From the NCBI GenBank assembly GCA_030837265.1, contig JAUPKV010000259.1:1-6438 (forward strand): a stretch of DNA of 6,438 nucleotides, given 5' to 3'. The stretch's first letter is position 1, and each line of letters opens with the position of its first letter. Of this stretch, positions 4,765-6,438 are shown piece after piece. The stretch comes from Methanobacteriota archaeon. GTDB lineage: Archaea; Halobacteriota; Methanosarcinia; Methanosarcinales; Methanosarcinaceae. The notes below the pieces were generated by a model. It made no database searches, was not told the DNA's origin, and worked only from the letters and a program-made list of their open reading frames with translations. A program made the position numbers and the translations under genes.

Positions 4765-6303
4765 ATGGCAGCACAAACAGAAAATGATTACATTCTGCCT
4801 GGCAGGGCAGAATCCTACTGGATAGCAACTACTCCGGAATCTAATTATTCTTCTCTCTCAGGGGAGATACGTGTAGATGTGGCAATTTTAGGTGGGGGAA
4901 TAGTGGGAATCACGACTGCTTTCCTCTTAAAGGAAGCAGGAACTTTATCTATTGCGGTGATTGAAGCGGATAAGATCCTTGATGGGGTAACAGGTCATAC
5001 AACAGCAAAAGTTACTTCCCAGCATCATCTAATCTATGATTACCTGCTCTCAAAGTTTGGAAGGAGACAGGCAAAACAATACGCGGAATCCAATCAGGCG
5101 GCAATAGAGAAAATAGCCTCTATAATAGGTTCGAGAAATATAGCTTGCGATTTTGCTCGTAAGCCTGCGTATGTTTACGCAGGTTCGAAAGAATCTACAG
5201 GAAAAATCCTGAACGAAATCGAAGCAGCAAAAAGTCTGGGGCTTCCGGCTTCGTTCAGGGAAGAATTACCTCTGCCTTTCAAGACATACGGTTCTATTCG
5301 TTTCGACAACCAGGCTCAGTTTCATCCGAAAAAATATCTATGTGCCCTTGCAAGGGAGATTGAAGGTGACGGATGTCATATTTTTGAACGGACCCGAGCA
5401 CTGAAAATTGAAGGAAACGGCCCTTTCACCATAACAACTGATAGGGGAACTGTAAGGGCGCATAAGGTTATTCAGGCAACGCATTTCCCAATAAATGATA
5501 AGCCAGGGATGATGTTTCAGCGGCTATACCAGTCCCGTTCTTATGTGTTTGGAGTTCGAATTAGAGATCCCTTTCCTCAGGGTATGTTCATAAGTGCCGA
5601 AGAGCCTATCAGATCCCTACGTTCTCAGCCTGCATATGGAGGCGATCTAATTCTCGTGTCAGGCGAAGGGCACAGGACGGGAGAGGGAAACAATGAAACT
5701 GAGCACTACCATCAGCTTGAGAAATGGATCAGGTCGGTTTACTCGGTAAGTTCTATCGATTTCCGCTGGTCAACACAGGATACTATCCCTGCCGACAATA
5801 TTCCATACATTGGACCGCTTCCTTCCGGAAACGAAAATTCTTTTGTTGCAACCGGATTCCGGAAATGGGGCATGACCACAGGTACGGTTGCGGCTATGAT
5901 TCTTACTGATCTGGTACTCGGAAAATCCAATCCCTGGGAGGAAGTCTATGACCCGTCAAGGTTCAAACCGGTCGAATCGGCAAAAAATCTGTTTTCGCAA
6001 TTTGCCGAAGCTACTAAAGGTCTTGTGGGAAATCGGATAATTCCTCCGAACAAGAAAGCATCTGATATTGCACCAGGTGAGGGTGCTGTTATTAAAATTG
6101 GGAATGAGAGAGTGGCAGCATATAGAGATCGTGAAGTGGTGCTCCATACTCTCGACCCCTCATGCCGGCATATGGGGTGTATAGTCTCCTGGAATGATGC
6201 TGAGAAAACCTGGGACTGTCCCTGCCACGGCTCTCGCTACTATGCCGAAGGAGGAGTTCTCGACAGCCCCGCAGTCTACGGGCTTCGGGAGAAAAAATTA
6301 TAG
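4765..6303 (+). CDS. FAD-dependent oxidoreductase with C-terminal Rieske [2Fe-2S] domain (YhfW-like)
   Basis: This is a 512-residue cytoplasmic flavoprotein with no signal peptide or membrane helix. The DAO-type FAD fold begins at residue 37: VDVAILGGGIVGI with the dinucleotide loop GGGIVG at 43-48 and the strand-ending acidic residue Glu67. The second FAD-contacting segment is VATGFRKWGMTTG (361-373). The Rieske domain covers about 435-512. Ligands are Cys467 and His469 (CRHMGC) and Cys485 and His488 (CPCHGS). Extra cysteines 472 and 487, with Ser490 and Tyr492, match the disulfide and hydrogen-bonding residues of high-potential bc1-type Rieske centres. Architecture and length agree with the bacterial YhfW-type family (about 500 residues). 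The reaction and substrate are unknown; electron transfer between FAD and the cluster is expected. The ATG at 4765 follows GGTGG by four bases. A paralogue starts 15 bases after the stop, so the two are probably co-transcribed. A bacterial origin by transfer is plausible but not shown here. Confidence 0.93.
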   Translation: MAAQTENDYILPGRAESYWIATTPESNYSSLSGEIRVDVAILGGGIVGITTAFLLKEAGTLSIAVIEADKILDGVTGHTTAKVTSQHHLIYDYLLSKFGRRQAKQYAESNQAAIEKIASIIGSRNIACDFARKPAYVYAGSKESTGKILNEIEAAKSLGLPASFREELPLPFKTYGSIRFDNQAQFHPKKYLCALAREIEGDGCHIFERTRALKIEGNGPFTITTDRGTVRAHKVIQATHFPINDKPGMMFQRLYQSRSYVFGVRIRDPFPQGMFISAEEPIRSLRSQPAYGGDLILVSGEGHRTGEGNNETEHYHQLEKWIRSVYSVSSIDFRWSTQDTIPADNIPYIGPLPSGNENSFVATGFRKWGMTTGTVAAMILTDLVLGKSNPWEEVYDPSRFKPVESAKNLFSQFAEATKGLVGNRIIPPNKKASDIAPGEGAVIKIGNERVAAYRDREVVLHTLDPSCRHMGCIVSWNDAEKTWDCPCHGSRYYAEGGVLDSPAVYGLREKKL

Positions 6304-6318
6304 AAAAGCGGTGACTAT

Positions 6319-6438
6319 ATGGCAAACCAGAAAGGAACTGGCCTTACAGTGCCGGGTAAAGCTGAATCTTACTGGATAGCAAGCACTCCGGATTCAAATT
6401 ATCCAGCTCTCTCAGGTGATATTAGAGTTGATGTGGCA
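6319..6438 (+). CDS. Second FAD/Rieske-type oxidoreductase, tandem paralogue (3' end outside window)
   Basis: Forty codons are visible before the window ends. The ATG at 6319 follows GCGGTGAC (6308-6315, a good match to the archaeal anti-Shine-Dalgarno) by about four bases and starts 15 bases after the preceding stop. The visible sequence (PGKAESYWIASTPDSNYPAL, then SGDIRVDVA) aligns without gaps to residues 1-40 of the upstream protein, with 26 of 40 identical by my count. It stops just before the expected FAD-binding glycine loop. This is a tandem duplication with clear divergence, so it is not a recent exact copy. Whether this copy keeps the Rieske domain cannot be seen. Its own ribosome site and the short gap suggest translation from a shared transcript. 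The role is presumably the same class of flavin redox chemistry as the neighbour. Confidence 0.9.
   Translation, partial: MANQKGTGLTVPGKAESYWIASTPDSNYPALSGDIRVDVA

Noticed and set aside
5724..6147. Further short frames (plus 5724-5909, minus 5739-5930, minus 5956-6147) within the flavoprotein gene
   Set aside because: All lie within the continuous 512-codon flavoprotein frame and show no independent start signals or family motifs.
6092..6325. Open frames opposite or offset to the Rieske domain (minus 6092-6325, plus 6194-6379)
   Set aside because: They overlap the Rieske ligand region and the start of the paralogue, both strongly supported. The plus frame crosses the true stop and ribosome site, so both are shadows.

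Overview
The window most likely comes from a Methanosarcina-like methanogenic archaeon. The reasons are moderate G+C genes in AT-rich spacers, Shine-Dalgarno sequences of the GGTGA / GAGGGG type, AT-only TATA-like boxes upstream of genes, and a soluble PAS / HisKA_2 histidine kinase whose N-terminal sequence resembles the large Methanosarcina sensor-kinase family. The assignment rests on sequence character and recall of family features, not on a search.

Layout. (1) Bases 1-1323 (+) hold the 3' part of a 14-TM type (DHA2/EmrB-like) major facilitator drug-efflux transporter. Its start lies left of the window. (2) Bases 1422-1670 (-) encode an 82-residue protein with an N-terminal helix-turn-helix and one C-terminal membrane helix, convergent with the transporter. 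(3) Bases 1671-2634 form a decayed spacer. It holds a possible transposase-like remnant, a 16-bp direct repeat, the start of a family 2 glycosyltransferase cut off after about 21 residues, and a GATAA pentanucleotide run. (4) Bases 2635-4046 (-) hold a PAS-PAS-HisKA_2-HATPase sensor kinase split into two overlapping reading frames (88 and 382 codons) joined at GTGA. The split looks like a one-base deletion in an ancestral single gene. (5) Bases 4047-4764 are an AT-rich divergent spacer with a kinase promoter candidate, an 11-bp inverted repeat and a possibly structured leader. (6) Bases 4765-6303 (+) encode a complete 512-residue FAD (DAO-type) oxidoreductase with a C-terminal Rieske [2Fe-2S] domain. 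A second, clearly paralogous gene starts 15 bases later and runs off the right edge.

How the parts work together. The two Rieske flavoproteins form a tandem, probably co-transcribed pair and are the most interesting functional unit. The transporter, the small HTH-membrane protein and the kinase look like independent neighbours. The region between the HTH gene and the kinase carries several marks of past insertion, deletion or recombination. I see no tRNA, rRNA, CRISPR array or intact insertion sequence, and no convincing wholly new system.
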